From Propionibacteriaceae bacterium (GTDB lineage: Bacteria > Actinomycetota > Actinomycetes > Propionibacteriales > Propionibacteriaceae), in assembly GCA_031261485.1 (NCBI GenBank), contig JAISJO010000102.1, positions 26,005-90,004 on the forward strand: a DNA stretch of 64,000 nt. The letters are read 5' to 3'. A program made the translations under genes and the position numbers. Shown here in pieces: positions 1 to 8,967 of the stretch (within the stretch, counting starts at the first letter, position 1; every line of letters begins with the position of its first letter). The notes below the pieces were generated by a model. It did not search any database and was not told where the DNA came from. It worked only from the letters and a program-made list of their open reading frames with translations.

Positions 1-345
1 GCCACGCAACGGAATCGCGGCGTTGAGCCCGAGCGCTAGGCCGAGCCCTCCCACATAGACCAATGGGAGATAGCCGACGATGTAATACAGGGTGTTTCCG
101 AACGCGCGCAGAGTGGCTGGATCTTGCAGCAGGTGGGCGTAATTACCCAACCCAACCCATTGCATGTCGGAAAGCAGATTCCACTTGTGCAGGCTCGTCC
201 ATAATGCCCCAGCCATGGGATAGAAAGTAAAACAAACCAAAGGGACGGCCGATGGCAACAGGAAGGCCAGCACCGTCAGCGCATACTTCACTTTGGTGCT
301 GGTGATGCGTTTGCGCGGCGACTTACTTACGACTGCGGTAGTCAT
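1..345 (-). CDS. Carbohydrate ABC transporter permease, MalF/UgpA type (5' part only)
   Basis: The gene runs off the left edge; only about 115 N-terminal residues are visible. They show a basic cytoplasmic start (MTTAVVSKSPRKRITSTK), a first membrane segment, and the ALWTSLHKWNLL...WVGLGNY stretch typical of the MalF/UgpA side of binding-protein-dependent sugar importers, followed by the start of the permease domain. The ATG overlaps the stop of the ROK regulator by one base (TGATG), so the two are translated together and the regulator probably controls this importer. The sugar cannot be told from what is present. The family call is safe; the substrate is unknown. Confidence 0.85.
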   Translation of the reverse strand, partial: MTTAVVSKSPRKRITSTKVKYALTVLAFLLPSAVPLVCFTFYPMAGALWTSLHKWNLLSDMQWVGLGNYAHLLQDPATLRAFGNTLYYIVGYLPLVYVGGLGLALGLNAAIPLRG

Positions 346-1634
346 CACTTCACCGCCTGCGCGTTGTCGGGCTGTGCCTGAGCGGACACCTGTGATCGAG
401 GCGTCTGAGCTATTGCCGTGTGGGCCTCGGGAGTCTGGGGTTTGGTGGTATCGGAGAGACGCTGACGCACCCACTCACCCTGGGCACCCGACCTACCCTG
501 TTCATCGAATGGGGTGCCCAGCACCAAGCAGGCAGCACCTTGCGCCCAGCGGTCGTCTGCCCATGCTTCGACGGCGACCGGGACGCCACGCTTGGCGGGA
601 ATCAGGCAGGCGCGGAAAGCCGGCTCGAATCTGTACATCCAGTGTTTCCAGGACGCCACTCCCTCACCAGAGATAATCAGCACCTCGGGGTCAAGCAGAT
701 TCACCACCCCGGCCAGCGCTCGTCCCAAAATATGTCCGGCCCCTGCGAAAACTCCTTGAGCACCGGCATCACCACTATCAGCCCGATCTCGCAGAGCGTC
801 GATGCCTTCGCGGGCGGTCAGGACGCCTTGTTTGCGCGCTTGATCGACCAGAGCCTGCTCGCCGATGAGCGCTTCTAGGCAGCCTCGGGCTCCACATTGG
901 CATAGCGGGCCGTCTTCAAGTGTTGGTAGATGCCCGATCTCGCCTGCGATTCCATTGCGTCCGCGCAGCACCATTGAGTCGGCAATGATTCCTGCACCGA
1001 TGCCGGTGCCGATCGTCACCACCAAAGCGTCATCGTGGCCTTTTGCCTGACCAAAGAGGATTTCGGCAGTGGCAAGGGCGTTCACGTTGTTGTCCACCAG
1101 CACCGGAAGATCGAATTCCTGACGCAGCCGGGTGCCCAACTGTACCTGCGACCAGCCCATTTGCGTTGATTCGACGGTACCGACCGACTGCTCCTTGACA
1201 TTGCCCGGGGTGGCAACGCCAATCCCCAGCAACGAAGTGCGCGCCGAATCAGCAATGAAGACTCGGATGAGTGCTACGAGGTCTTCTAAGGCATCCGAGG
1301 ATGTGGCATCGAAGGGTTCCGTCGCTGAACGCAACACCGTCCCATCGATCTGGCATTCCACCAGGGTGATGTGGTCCGTCGCAACTTTCACACCGAGAGC
1401 TCCCCCAGCGTCAACCGCCAGTCCCAGCAACCTGGCCGGCCTGCCGCCCCTGGATGGGGAGAGTTCCAGCTCAGTGAGCAGGCCCTGTGCCAACAAGTCT
1501 TTGGTGATCTGCGTGATCAACGCTGGTGAGACCCCTAAGGTGCGAGCCAGATCTGCACGTGACGTCGGGCCATGGCCGCCTATAAACGAGAGCACCGCCG
1601 AGCGGGTCATATTCGTTCGATCCGAAGACTGCAT
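345..1634 (-). CDS. ROK-family transcriptional regulator
   Basis: A 429-aa NagC/XylR-type repressor. Residues 12-52 form a winged helix-turn-helix. The rest is a ROK (sugar-kinase fold) domain with DNNVNA at 181-186, the glycine-rich GTGIGAG at 209-215 and the zinc-binding CQCGARGCLE at 245-254. Proteins of this layout bind DNA and respond to a sugar or sugar phosphate. The chosen ATG has a GGGGAGGG ribosome site just upstream and a good promoter further up. The C-terminal 40 residues are rich in Thr, Gln and Ala and look like a disordered tail. It is the first gene of an operon with the sugar permease that follows, so local control of that importer is the likely job. Confidence 0.9.
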   Translation of the reverse strand: MQSSDRTNMTRSAVLSFIGGHGPTSRADLARTLGVSPALITQITKDLLAQGLLTELELSPSRGGRPARLLGLAVDAGGALGVKVATDHITLVECQIDGTVLRSATEPFDATSSDALEDLVALIRVFIADSARTSLLGIGVATPGNVKEQSVGTVESTQMGWSQVQLGTRLRQEFDLPVLVDNNVNALATAEILFGQAKGHDDALVVTIGTGIGAGIIADSMVLRGRNGIAGEIGHLPTLEDGPLCQCGARGCLEALIGEQALVDQARKQGVLTAREGIDALRDRADSGDAGAQGVFAGAGHILGRALAGVVNLLDPEVLIISGEGVASWKHWMYRFEPAFRACLIPAKRGVPVAVEAWADDRWAQGAACLVLGTPFDEQGRSGAQGEWVRQRLSDTTKPQTPEAHTAIAQTPRSQVSAQAQPDNAQAVK

Positions 1635-1663
1635 TGCCCTCCCCTTTATTCACTGGTGAACTA

Positions 1664-1702
1664 AGTGGCTTCATACTATGAGTGGCTTCTGCATCATGTC
1701 AA
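1664..1702 (-). promoter_or_regulatory. Promoter of the ROK gene with overlapping direct repeats
   Basis: On the minus strand TTGACA (1702-1697) and TAGTAT (1678-1673) are separated by 18 nt, a near-consensus vegetative promoter ending about 40 nt before the start codon. Two copies of AGTGGCTTC (plus-strand reading, 1664-1672 and 1681-1689), 17 bp apart, flank the -10 box and make a plausible operator. A short inverted repeat TTCAC-TG-GTGAA lies between promoter and gene, around 1649-1660. Autoregulation by the ROK protein is inferred. Confidence 0.6.
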
Positions 1703-2048
1703 ATCGCTTCGTGATCGGCCCGGAACGCCCAAGTCACGCTCGATTTGTGATTGCATGACCTACGAGGACGCAGCCACTGAGGTCGTCTATCTTCCGACCA
1801 CTTTATATTTGGGTGAAATAACTAGACAGAGAAACGAGGGGCTAGTTGTGGCTCATGCGTGTGGCGCTCCATGGTGTCGAGAGGAAGCAACGGCCAGCTC
1901 TCGAAATGAAAGCGCTGAGCTTCCGGCCTCGGAGCCCGATATCGGCTCTCAGGTCTGCCCTCCACTGTTTCTGTAGACTTGCCTAACAGCCGTGTGACAA
2001 GCCATTACTGCTCCCGGCTGCACGTCCCATCCCTACCCGCACCAGCAC
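1703..2048. other. Intergenic stretch without a supported gene
   Basis: Between the ROK promoter and the stop of the LacI gene. Short reading frames here have no ribosome site or recognisable protein. A weak inverted repeat (GAGCC...GGCTC) near 1937-1953 follows the LacI gene but has no T-run, so I do not call it a terminator. I see nothing else in it. Confidence 0.5.
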
Positions 2049-3158
2049 CTAGTCCATGGGCGGCGCGGTCGACTCGCGGACAACGAGATGGGTGGAGAGT
2101 TCGATGCGCTTGGTCTCCATCGCCTCGCCTCGGGCAATGCGGACGACCGTCGAGACGGCTGTGCGGCCGATGTCAGCGATGGGCTGGTGGACAGTGGTGA
2201 GCGGCGGCGTGCTCATCTGGGCGAGCAGGGTATTGTCGAAACCGACGACGCTGAGGCCGGTGGGCACCGTGAGCCCCACCTGCCGCGCCGCCTCGAGCAC
2301 CCCGGCGGCGATGGTGTCGCTTCCGGCGAAGACAGCGGTCGGCCGATTCGCGCCGCTGAGCATTTCTTTGCCAACGGCCAGCCCGTGGTCGAAGGTGTAG
2401 GAGTGCCTGGGGATGGCAGCCAGGTCGGCCTCGAGCCCGGCTTCCGTCATGGCGGCGGCCCAGCCGTGGGCACGTACCACGTCGCAGTGGGCCCCGGGCG
2501 GGCCGCCGATATAGCGTATTCGGGTGTGGCCTAGCCCTATCAGGTGCTGGGTGGCCTCGTACGCGCCCGCCCAATTCGTGGCCCCAATGGACGGCGTGGT
2601 GAGGCGGGGCAAGTCGATGGGGTCGACCAGCACCATTGCCAGACCGCTGCGCTTGACCGCCTTCTCGCGGGTCCTCGAGAAGGCACTGGTCACCTCGATG
2701 ACTCCGGCACGCCCTGCGCTGGCGGCATGTTGTGCCCAAGCTGCTGGGTCTTGGGCTGGCCCGGAGTGCAGGTCGCGCAGCACGAGTGCCACACCCAGGT
2801 CGGTGGCCGCCTCCATAGCGCCGCCGAGGAAGGTGGAAAGATAGGGGTTCCCGACATCTTGCGGATCGACGACGAGTTCGATGCTCATCTCTTGCGAGGC
2901 GTGGAGGGAACTCTGCCGCTCGCCGATGCTGACGTAGCCGAGTTCGGCGATGGCCGCCTCCACAAGCGCCCTTGTCTCCGCACTGATTCCGGTACGCCCG
3001 TTGACGACCTTGGACACCGTGGCTATCGAGGTCCCGGTAGCTTCTGCGACGTCTGAAAGGGTGGTTCGCTGGCCCCCGGAGGCCCCTGCGGGCCGCAGTC
3101 TTGCGGGCAGGGCTGGAACAGGCCGATCAGTCTCGGTGGCGTCAATGGACAGGGACAT
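2049..3158 (-). CDS. LacI-family transcriptional regulator
   Basis: A 369-aa LacI/GalR repressor. Residues 1-30 are a Pro/Ala-rich extension. The LacI HTH with hinge is at 32-76 (TLSDVAEATGTSIATVSKVVNG). A periplasmic-binding-protein-like effector domain fills the rest, including the usual VVGFDNTLLA motif. It is transcribed divergently from the binding-protein gene of an ABC importer plus GH3 glycosidase operon, which is the obvious target. Inducer unknown; by context it is a beta-linked oligosaccharide or its product. Confidence 0.9.
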   Translation of the reverse strand: MSLSIDATETDRPVPALPARLRPAGASGGQRTTLSDVAEATGTSIATVSKVVNGRTGISAETRALVEAAIAELGYVSIGERQSSLHASQEMSIELVVDPQDVGNPYLSTFLGGAMEAATDLGVALVLRDLHSGPAQDPAAWAQHAASAGRAGVIEVTSAFSRTREKAVKRSGLAMVLVDPIDLPRLTTPSIGATNWAGAYEATQHLIGLGHTRIRYIGGPPGAHCDVVRAHGWAAAMTEAGLEADLAAIPRHSYTFDHGLAVGKEMLSGANRPTAVFAGSDTIAAGVLEAARQVGLTVPTGLSVVGFDNTLLAQMSTPPLTTVHQPIADIGRTAVSTVVRIARGEAMETKRIELSTHLVVRESTAPPMD

Positions 3159-3229
3159 ACTCTAAGCGTAGCCGAGTCGGCGTAAAACTGCGAGAAGATA
3201 CGAAATGTTTTCCACTTCTATCCTTGAGC

Positions 3230-3288
3230 TTGACGTTGATCAGTCGTTCAATCCATCATTTAGTTACTGGAAAAGAACGTAAACTTTT
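3230..3288 (+). promoter_or_regulatory. Putative promoter and operator of the ABC/GH3 operon
   Basis: TTGACG (3230-3235) and CATCAT (3254-3259) are 18 nt apart. Just downstream is an inverted repeat AAAAG-N8-CTTTT (3271-3288), nested in CTGGAA...TTCCAG, where a LacI protein would block transcription. The repeat is imperfect, so this is tentative. Confidence 0.35.
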
Positions 3289-3350
3289 CGCTTCCAGGCG
3301 ATCTGAGGCTAAGCACAGGTGCCTTAGCCCTTTATGAGGAGGTACAGATC

Positions 3351-4676
3351 ATGAAGTCACTTACGAACAGGGCATTGGCTGTGGTGAGCGCGCTCGCACT
3401 CGCGCTGTCCTCGGCCGCGTGCTCCGCCGGGACAGGCCCGGACCCCACCGGCACAGGCCCCGCCAACGCGACAGCGGAAAACGCCACCGCCTGGGCGCTG
3501 ACAGGCGGCTCCGAAGAGGCCTTCCGCGCGTCGTTCGACCGTTGGAACTCGAGTCACCCGGACGCGACTATCGAGGCCGAGTGGTTCGCCAACGACGCCT
3601 ATAAGGAGAAGATCCGCACGTCAGTTGGCTCGGGCAACGCTCCGACCCTGATCTACTCCTGGGCAGGCGGCACGTTGGCTGACTACGTCAAGAACGGCTC
3701 CGTCGCCGACATCTCGAGCGCGGTTGCAGGCCTGTCGAGCAAAGTACTTCCGTCGGTGTTGGCGAACGGTCAGATCGACGGCAAGACCTACGCGATTCCG
3801 AACAACCAGAGCCAGCCAGCCATTCTGTTCTACAACAAGAAGCTGCTCGCGCAGGCGGGCGTCTCCGGGGTGCCCACCACCTACTCCGAACTCCTTGACG
3901 CAGTGGCCAAGCTAAAGGCTGCGGGCATCACCCCGATCTCCCTTGCCGGGCAGTCGAAGTGGCCCGAGCTGATGTACATCCAGTACCTGACCGACCGGAT
4001 TGGCGGGCCTGAGGTGTTCCAGGCCATCCTCGACGGCAAGAAAGGCGCCTGGTCCGACCCGGCCATCACAGAGGCACTCACCAAGATCCAAGAACTCGTG
4101 AACGCTGGGGCGTTCGGCGACGCTTTTGGCTCGGTGACCGCAGACAGCGGCGCGGACACGGCGCTGGTCCATACCGGCAAGGCGGCTATGGTCTTGCAGG
4201 GCGCGTGGGTGTACCCGGACTTCCTGAACAACGCTGCCGACTTCGTGGCCGCCGGGGACCTCGGCTTCGCCAACTTCCCCGCCGTTGGAAGCGGCAAGGG
4301 CGACCCGGCGAACATCGTTGGGAACCCGGCAAACTTCTGGTCGGTGTCAGCCGCTGCCTCGGCGGGCGCACAGAAGACCGCGACGGACTATCTGGACGCC
4401 GAGATTTACTCTCCCCAGATGATCGCCGACTTGCTGGCCGTCGGCGCTGTGCCTCCCGTCATCGGCCTTGAGGACGAGATCGCGAAGGCTGACAACCCCG
4501 AATTCCTCGGGTTCGTCTACAGCATGGTCAAGGATGCGCCGCACTTCCAACTTTCCTGGGACCAAGCGCTGCCGGCACGGCAGGGACAAGCACTCCTCGA
4601 CAATCTCGCTGCCATCTTCCTCGGCCAGCAGACACCGGAGCAATTCGTCACAGCCATGAACGCGACCCTGGTCTGA
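3351..4676 (+). CDS. Extracellular sugar-binding lipoprotein of an ABC importer
   Basis: A 441-aa family-1 solute-binding protein. The signal peptide ends in SSAAC with the lipid-anchored cysteine at residue 24, so the protein sits on the outer face of the membrane. The mature part has the usual two-lobed layout, with YNKKLLAQAGV near the first hinge and an aromatic-rich C-terminal half. A GAGGAGG ribosome site precedes the ATG. It is the first gene of an operon with two permeases and a GH3 glycosidase, consistent with uptake of short oligosaccharides that are cleaved inside the cell. No ATPase is encoded here, so a shared MsiK-type ATPase is presumed, as is common for these importers in actinobacteria. 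Confidence 0.93.
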   Translation: MKSLTNRALAVVSALALALSSAACSAGTGPDPTGTGPANATAENATAWALTGGSEEAFRASFDRWNSSHPDATIEAEWFANDAYKEKIRTSVGSGNAPTLIYSWAGGTLADYVKNGSVADISSAVAGLSSKVLPSVLANGQIDGKTYAIPNNQSQPAILFYNKKLLAQAGVSGVPTTYSELLDAVAKLKAAGITPISLAGQSKWPELMYIQYLTDRIGGPEVFQAILDGKKGAWSDPAITEALTKIQELVNAGAFGDAFGSVTADSGADTALVHTGKAAMVLQGAWVYPDFLNNAADFVAAGDLGFANFPAVGSGKGDPANIVGNPANFWSVSAAASAGAQKTATDYLDAEIYSPQMIADLLAVGAVPPVIGLEDEIAKADNPEFLGFVYSMVKDAPHFQLSWDQALPARQGQALLDNLAAIFLGQQTPEQFVTAMNATLV

Positions 4677-4683
4677 GCGACTA

Positions 4684-5628
4684 ATGCCCACGAAACTATC
4701 AACCGGACGGCGGGGCGTCGAAAGACTCCCCGCCGCCATGGGAGCCGACAGACGACCGGCCAGGCGCGGGCCGTCCCTGTGGCTGGCGGCTCCGGCACTC
4801 GCCCTCTTCGGGGTCTTTGCCATCGTTCCGCTCTTGGGTGTGCTCGCGTTGTCGTTCACCGACTGGGACGGCCTCGGCTCCCCCGCCTGGGCAGGGCTGT
4901 CCAACTGGGCACGCATCCTCGCCGACCCGCTCACCCACGAGGCCTTCGTGCTCACGGTGAAGGTGACAGTGTTCTCCTGGCTGACCCAGGCCCCACTCTC
5001 TCTGCTGCTCGGCGTATTCATGGCCGGGCGCCAACGCTACCGGGCGGTGCTCTCAGTGCTGTTCTTCCTGCCTCTGCTGTTCTCGGCTGCCGCCGTCGGC
5101 ATCGCTTTCAAATCCCTGCTCGATCCGAACTTCGGAATTGGGGCGGCTTTCGGGGTGGGCTGGCTGTCGCAGGACTGGCTTGGCAACCCGAGACTCGCGC
5201 TCTGGGTGGTCCTGTTCGTGATCGCCTGGTGCTTCGTCCCGTTCCACTCGCTGCTCTACCAGGCGGGCGTCCGCCAGATCCCAGCATCGCTGTACGAGGC
5301 GGCGCGGCTGGACAGGGCGAACGGGGTCCAGCAGTTCTTCCTCATCACCCTGCCGCAGCTGAAGTACACGATCATCACCTCGTCCACCTTGATGGTCGTC
5401 GGCTCACTCACCTACTTCGACCTCATCTTCGTCCTGACCGGCGGCGGCCCAGGGAACGGGACACGCATCCTGCCGCTCCACATGTACCTACTCGGCTTCC
5501 GCTCCTACGACATGGGAGGTGCCAGCGTCGTCGGCGTGTTCCTCGTCGTGGTGGGCCTGACTGTCTCCCTGGCGCTCAACCGGCTCTCCGGCGCGCACAA
5601 GATGGAGAGCCAAATGGAGGGGCTATGA
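4684..5628 (+). CDS. Sugar ABC transporter permease, MalF type
   Basis: A 314-aa inner-membrane subunit with six predicted helices after a 33-residue basic N-terminus. The EAA loop that docks onto the ATPase is EAARLDRANG at 205-214. It starts 8 nt after the binding-protein gene, and its stop overlaps the start of the MalG-type partner (ATGA), so the two permease halves are made together. Length and layout are normal for the family. Confidence 0.93.
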   Translation: MPTKLSTGRRGVERLPAAMGADRRPARRGPSLWLAAPALALFGVFAIVPLLGVLALSFTDWDGLGSPAWAGLSNWARILADPLTHEAFVLTVKVTVFSWLTQAPLSLLLGVFMAGRQRYRAVLSVLFFLPLLFSAAAVGIAFKSLLDPNFGIGAAFGVGWLSQDWLGNPRLALWVVLFVIAWCFVPFHSLLYQAGVRQIPASLYEAARLDRANGVQQFFLITLPQLKYTIITSSTLMVVGSLTYFDLIFVLTGGGPGNGTRILPLHMYLLGFRSYDMGGASVVGVFLVVVGLTVSLALNRLSGAHKMESQMEGL

Positions 5629-6458
5629 ACATACGCACTGGCATCAAGAGGCCCAACGTGCTCGCCGGCCTAGGCGGCTTCGCTTGGCTCGGGGTGATCG
5701 TCCTGCCCATCTACTTCATCTTGCTCACATCGCTGCGGCCCAGAACCGACTACTTCACTGAAAACCCGCTGTCGATCCCCAGCCGGCCCACCTTGGACGC
5801 ATACCAACAGGTTCTCGAGAACAACTTCCTGCTCTACTTCGGGAACTCAGTCATCGTGACGGTCGCCTCCGTATTCGTCATCCTCTTGGTGTCGCTGATG
5901 GCCGCATATGTGGTGGTGCGGAACCGGTCCAAGCCTGCCCGCCGCATCTTCCAGTTCTTCCTGCTCGGCATCGCCATCCCGATCCAAGCGACGATCATCC
6001 CCGTTTACTACCTGATCGTGCAGCTAGGTCTCTACGATACCCTCTGGGCGCTCATCCTGCCGTCTATCGCATTCTCCATCCCCTTGTCGGTGATGATCTT
6101 GTCGAATTTCCTCCGGGACGTCCCGGGCGAGCTCTTCGAGTCGATGACGATAGACGGCGCGGGGCAAGCGAAGATGCTGTGGTCGCTCGTGCTGCCGATG
6201 TCGAGGCCTGCCATAGTGACCGTCGGGATCTACGACGCGCTCCAAGTGTGGAACGGTTTCCTGTTTCCGCTGGTCCTCACCCAGTCCGCGCATGCAAGAG
6301 TCATACCATTGTCGCTTTGGTCATACCAGGGAGAGTTCACGATGAACATCCCCGCCGTACTGGCGGCAGTCGTCATATCCGTGATCCCCCTGCTGACCGC
6401 GTACATCATCGGCCGACGCCAATTGGTGTCCGGGCTCACCGCCGGCTTCGGCAAGTGA
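5625..6458 (+). CDS. Sugar ABC transporter permease, MalG type
   Basis: A 277-aa second permease half. The start is the ATG inside the ATGA overlap with the MalF-type gene; a longer reading frame upstream in this frame is only a shadow of that gene. The EAA-like loop is ESMTIDGAGQAKMLW followed by LPMSRPA near residue 174. The C-terminus (RRQLVSGLTAGFGK) is the standard ending of MalG-type permeases. Confidence 0.92.
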   Translation: MNIRTGIKRPNVLAGLGGFAWLGVIVLPIYFILLTSLRPRTDYFTENPLSIPSRPTLDAYQQVLENNFLLYFGNSVIVTVASVFVILLVSLMAAYVVVRNRSKPARRIFQFFLLGIAIPIQATIIPVYYLIVQLGLYDTLWALILPSIAFSIPLSVMILSNFLRDVPGELFESMTIDGAGQAKMLWSLVLPMSRPAIVTVGIYDALQVWNGFLFPLVLTQSAHARVIPLSLWSYQGEFTMNIPAVLAAVVISVIPLLTAYIIGRRQLVSGLTAGFGK

Positions 6459-6494
6459 CCGCCACCCAAACCACAAAGACGAAGGAGTCAAGAC

Positions 6495-8867
6495 GTGACA
6501 AACGTTGTTGAGACGTGGCAAGACGTGACTGCCACGCCCAAGGCACGAGCCGAAGCCCTACTTGGCCGGTTGACGCTACGGGAGAAAACCGCCCAGCTCG
6601 GCTCATTCTGGGACAGGCCTGCCGAAGAGGGGGACGGGGGTGACGTGGCTCCGCTGCAACACGCCTTCGACCAGGCACGCAGGCCTTTCGACGAGGCGAT
6701 CCGATATGGCCTCGGCCAGCTCACCAGGGTGTACGGGACCGCCCCGGTCGAGCCTTTGGAAGGGATCGCGAGGCTCGCCGAACTGCAGCGCCAGGTGGCG
6801 GCGGCGTCGCGGTTTGGCATCCCGGCGGTCGCCCATGAGGAGTGCCTCACCGGGGTGACGGCCTACCGGGCGACTGTGTACCCGGCCCCCATCGCCTGGG
6901 GCGCCTCCTTCGACCCAGACGCCGTGCGGGAGATGGCCGCCGCTATCGGCTCCGACCTGCGGGCACTCGGCGTCCACCAAGGGCTGGCACCCCTACTCGA
7001 CGTGGTGCGCGACTACCGCTGGGGGCGTGTAGAGGAGGCTGTCGGCGAGGACCCCTACCTCGTCGGCACCATCGGGACGGCATACGTGCAAGGCTTGCAG
7101 TCGGCGGGAGTCGTGGCCACCCTCAAGCATTTCGCTGGATACCCAGCCTCGAAGGCGGGTCGCAACCACGCCCCCGTCTCCATCGGGCCAAGGGAATTCG
7201 CCGACGTCATCCTCGCGCCTTTCGAGATGGCGGTCCGCGTGGGCGGCGCCCGTTCGGTGATGAACTCCTACTCCGATATCGATGGTCTTCCCGCCGCCGC
7301 GTCGGCAGCGCTTCTCACCACAACCTTGCGCGAACAGTGGGGGTTCGAGGGAACGGTCGTCTCAGACTACTGGGCGGTGGCGTTCCTTGACTTGATGCAC
7401 CGGGTCACCCCGGATCGGGCGGCCTCCGGCGCGGCTGCCCTCAGAGCCGGGCTGGACGTGGAACTCCCCGACGCCGATGCCTTCGACGCTGTCGCCGCTC
7501 TTGTCGAGTCGGGCGCGTTGGATGAGTCGTTCGTGGATCGCGCGGCGCTGCGGGTTCTCACCCAGAAAGCGGAGCTGGGCCTGCTCGACCCCAACTGGGA
7601 GCCAGGCCGGATTGATGCCGACATCGAAGGTCGCGTCGACCTCGACTCGCCCCACAACCGCGCCCTCGCCCGTAGGCTGGCCGAGGAGTCAGTAATACTC
7701 CTGGCCAACGACGGAACACTGCCACTGGCCGCTGGGCCGCGTCGGATCGCGGTCGTCGGGCCGACCGCCGACGAGCCCCGGTCGCTGCTCGGCTGCTACT
7801 CCTTCCCCAACCACGTCCTCGCCAAATCAGGTGTGTCCGACTTGGGCGTGGACGTGCCCACCCTCCTGGACGCACTGCGCCACTGCTTCCCAGAGGCCGA
7901 GATCGTGTACGAACCAGGCACGGGGTTCACAGAGGGCACGGACGAGGGGATCGCCCGTGCTGCCGAAGCGGCACGCGGGGCCGACCTCGTCATCCTGACC
8001 CTTGGCGACATCGCCGCCCTCTTCGGGCGCGGCACCTCGGGCGAGGGATGTGACTCGGCCGACCTCTCGCTGCCGGGACGACAAGGGGAGTTGGCCGAAG
8101 CAGTCCTAGCCACCGGGACGCCCACCGTCCTCGTCATGGTGACCGGCCGTCCGTACGCCCTCGGACATCTAGACAGCCGGTGCGCCGCCATAGTCCAAGC
8201 CTTCCTGCCTGGAGAAGAGGGCGCTGGGGCGGTGGCCCGAGTGCTCAGCGGAGAGGTGAACCCGTCGGGGAAGCTGCCCGTCGGCATCCCGCGTGTCTCA
8301 GGCGGCCAGCCGCACACCTACCTTGCGCCACCCCTCGGGCAAGACTCCCAAGGCATCTCCAATCTCGACCCGAGCCCGCTCTTCCCGTTTGGACACGGCC
8401 TCAGCTATTCCCGCTTCGAGTACCGGTCGCTCCACGTCGACGCCGCACGGGTTCCGACTCATGGCGTGGTCACAGCCACCGTCGTGGTGGAGAACACCGG
8501 GAGCCGGGACGGGGACGATGTCGTCCAGCTCTACCTCGGTGACGACGTCGCCCAGGTGACCAGACCTGTGCGCACCCTCATCGGGTACGCGCGTGTCCCA
8601 CTAGCGGCGGGAGCCAGCGCCGAAGTCGACTTCGAGGTCCACGCCGACCGAACCGCGTTCACAGGGGTCGACCTCAAGCGGGTCGTCGAGCCCGGTTGGG
8701 TCACGCTCTTCGCCGGCCCGTCCAGCGGCGAGACACCCTTGGCCGCCCGAGTCGAGCTGGTCGGCAACCTTCGTGTAGTGGAATCGCCCGTCCTAACCAC
8801 CCCAACGCGCGTGCGGCAGGCGGGCGGTTTCCGCCAGCAAAGTGTCAGCGGGGCCGAACCCAACTGA
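6495..8867 (+). CDS. Glycoside hydrolase family 3 beta-glycosidase
   Basis: A 790-aa cytoplasmic GH3 enzyme with no signal peptide. The N-terminal TIM barrel contains HEECLTG (about 114-120), KHFAGY (211-216) and VVSDYW, where Asp291 is the expected nucleophile. The alpha/beta sandwich domain follows (GEGCDSADLSLPG), then a fibronectin-III-like C-terminal domain (VVVENTGSRDGDDVVQLYL). The start is a GTG seven nt after GAAGGAG. By family it is a beta-glucosidase or beta-xylosidase; sequence alone does not decide. As last gene of the ABC operon it should cleave the imported oligosaccharide. Confidence 0.92.
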   Translation: MTNVVETWQDVTATPKARAEALLGRLTLREKTAQLGSFWDRPAEEGDGGDVAPLQHAFDQARRPFDEAIRYGLGQLTRVYGTAPVEPLEGIARLAELQRQVAAASRFGIPAVAHEECLTGVTAYRATVYPAPIAWGASFDPDAVREMAAAIGSDLRALGVHQGLAPLLDVVRDYRWGRVEEAVGEDPYLVGTIGTAYVQGLQSAGVVATLKHFAGYPASKAGRNHAPVSIGPREFADVILAPFEMAVRVGGARSVMNSYSDIDGLPAAASAALLTTTLREQWGFEGTVVSDYWAVAFLDLMHRVTPDRAASGAAALRAGLDVELPDADAFDAVAALVESGALDESFVDRAALRVLTQKAELGLLDPNWEPGRIDADIEGRVDLDSPHNRALARRLAEESVILLANDGTLPLAAGPRRIAVVGPTADEPRSLLGCYSFPNHVLAKSGVSDLGVDVPTLLDALRHCFPEAEIVYEPGTGFTEGTDEGIARAAEAARGADLVILTLGDIAALFGRGTSGEGCDSADLSLPGRQGELAEAVLATGTPTVLVMVTGRPYALGHLDSRCAAIVQAFLPGEEGAGAVARVLSGEVNPSGKLPVGIPRVSGGQPHTYLAPPLGQDSQGISNLDPSPLFPFGHGLSYSRFEYRSLHVDAARVPTHGVVTATVVVENTGSRDGDDVVQLYLGDDVAQVTRPVRTLIGYARVPLAAGASAEVDFEVHADRTAFTGVDLKRVVEPGWVTLFAGPSSGETPLAARVELVGNLRVVESPVLTTPTRVRQAGGFRQQSVSGAEPN

Positions 8868-8880
8868 GAAGGGAACACCC

Positions 8881-8967
8881 ATGCAGTGGTCTCAGTCAGT
8901 CGAGGTGCCTTGCGTCACTGGCTGTTCGTTGTCGTCGCCGAGTTTCCATACCGCCATCGGGTGGTGA
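8881..8967 (+). pseudogene. Start of a lost next gene of the GH3 operon
   Basis: Directly after the GH3 stop comes AAGGGA and an ATG with good spacing, as for another operon gene, but the frame closes after 28 codons and overlaps the 3' end of the AbiEii remnant on the other strand. I read this as the ribosome site and first few codons of a gene cut off when the abiE segment was joined here, near base 8890. It could also be chance. Confidence 0.35.
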
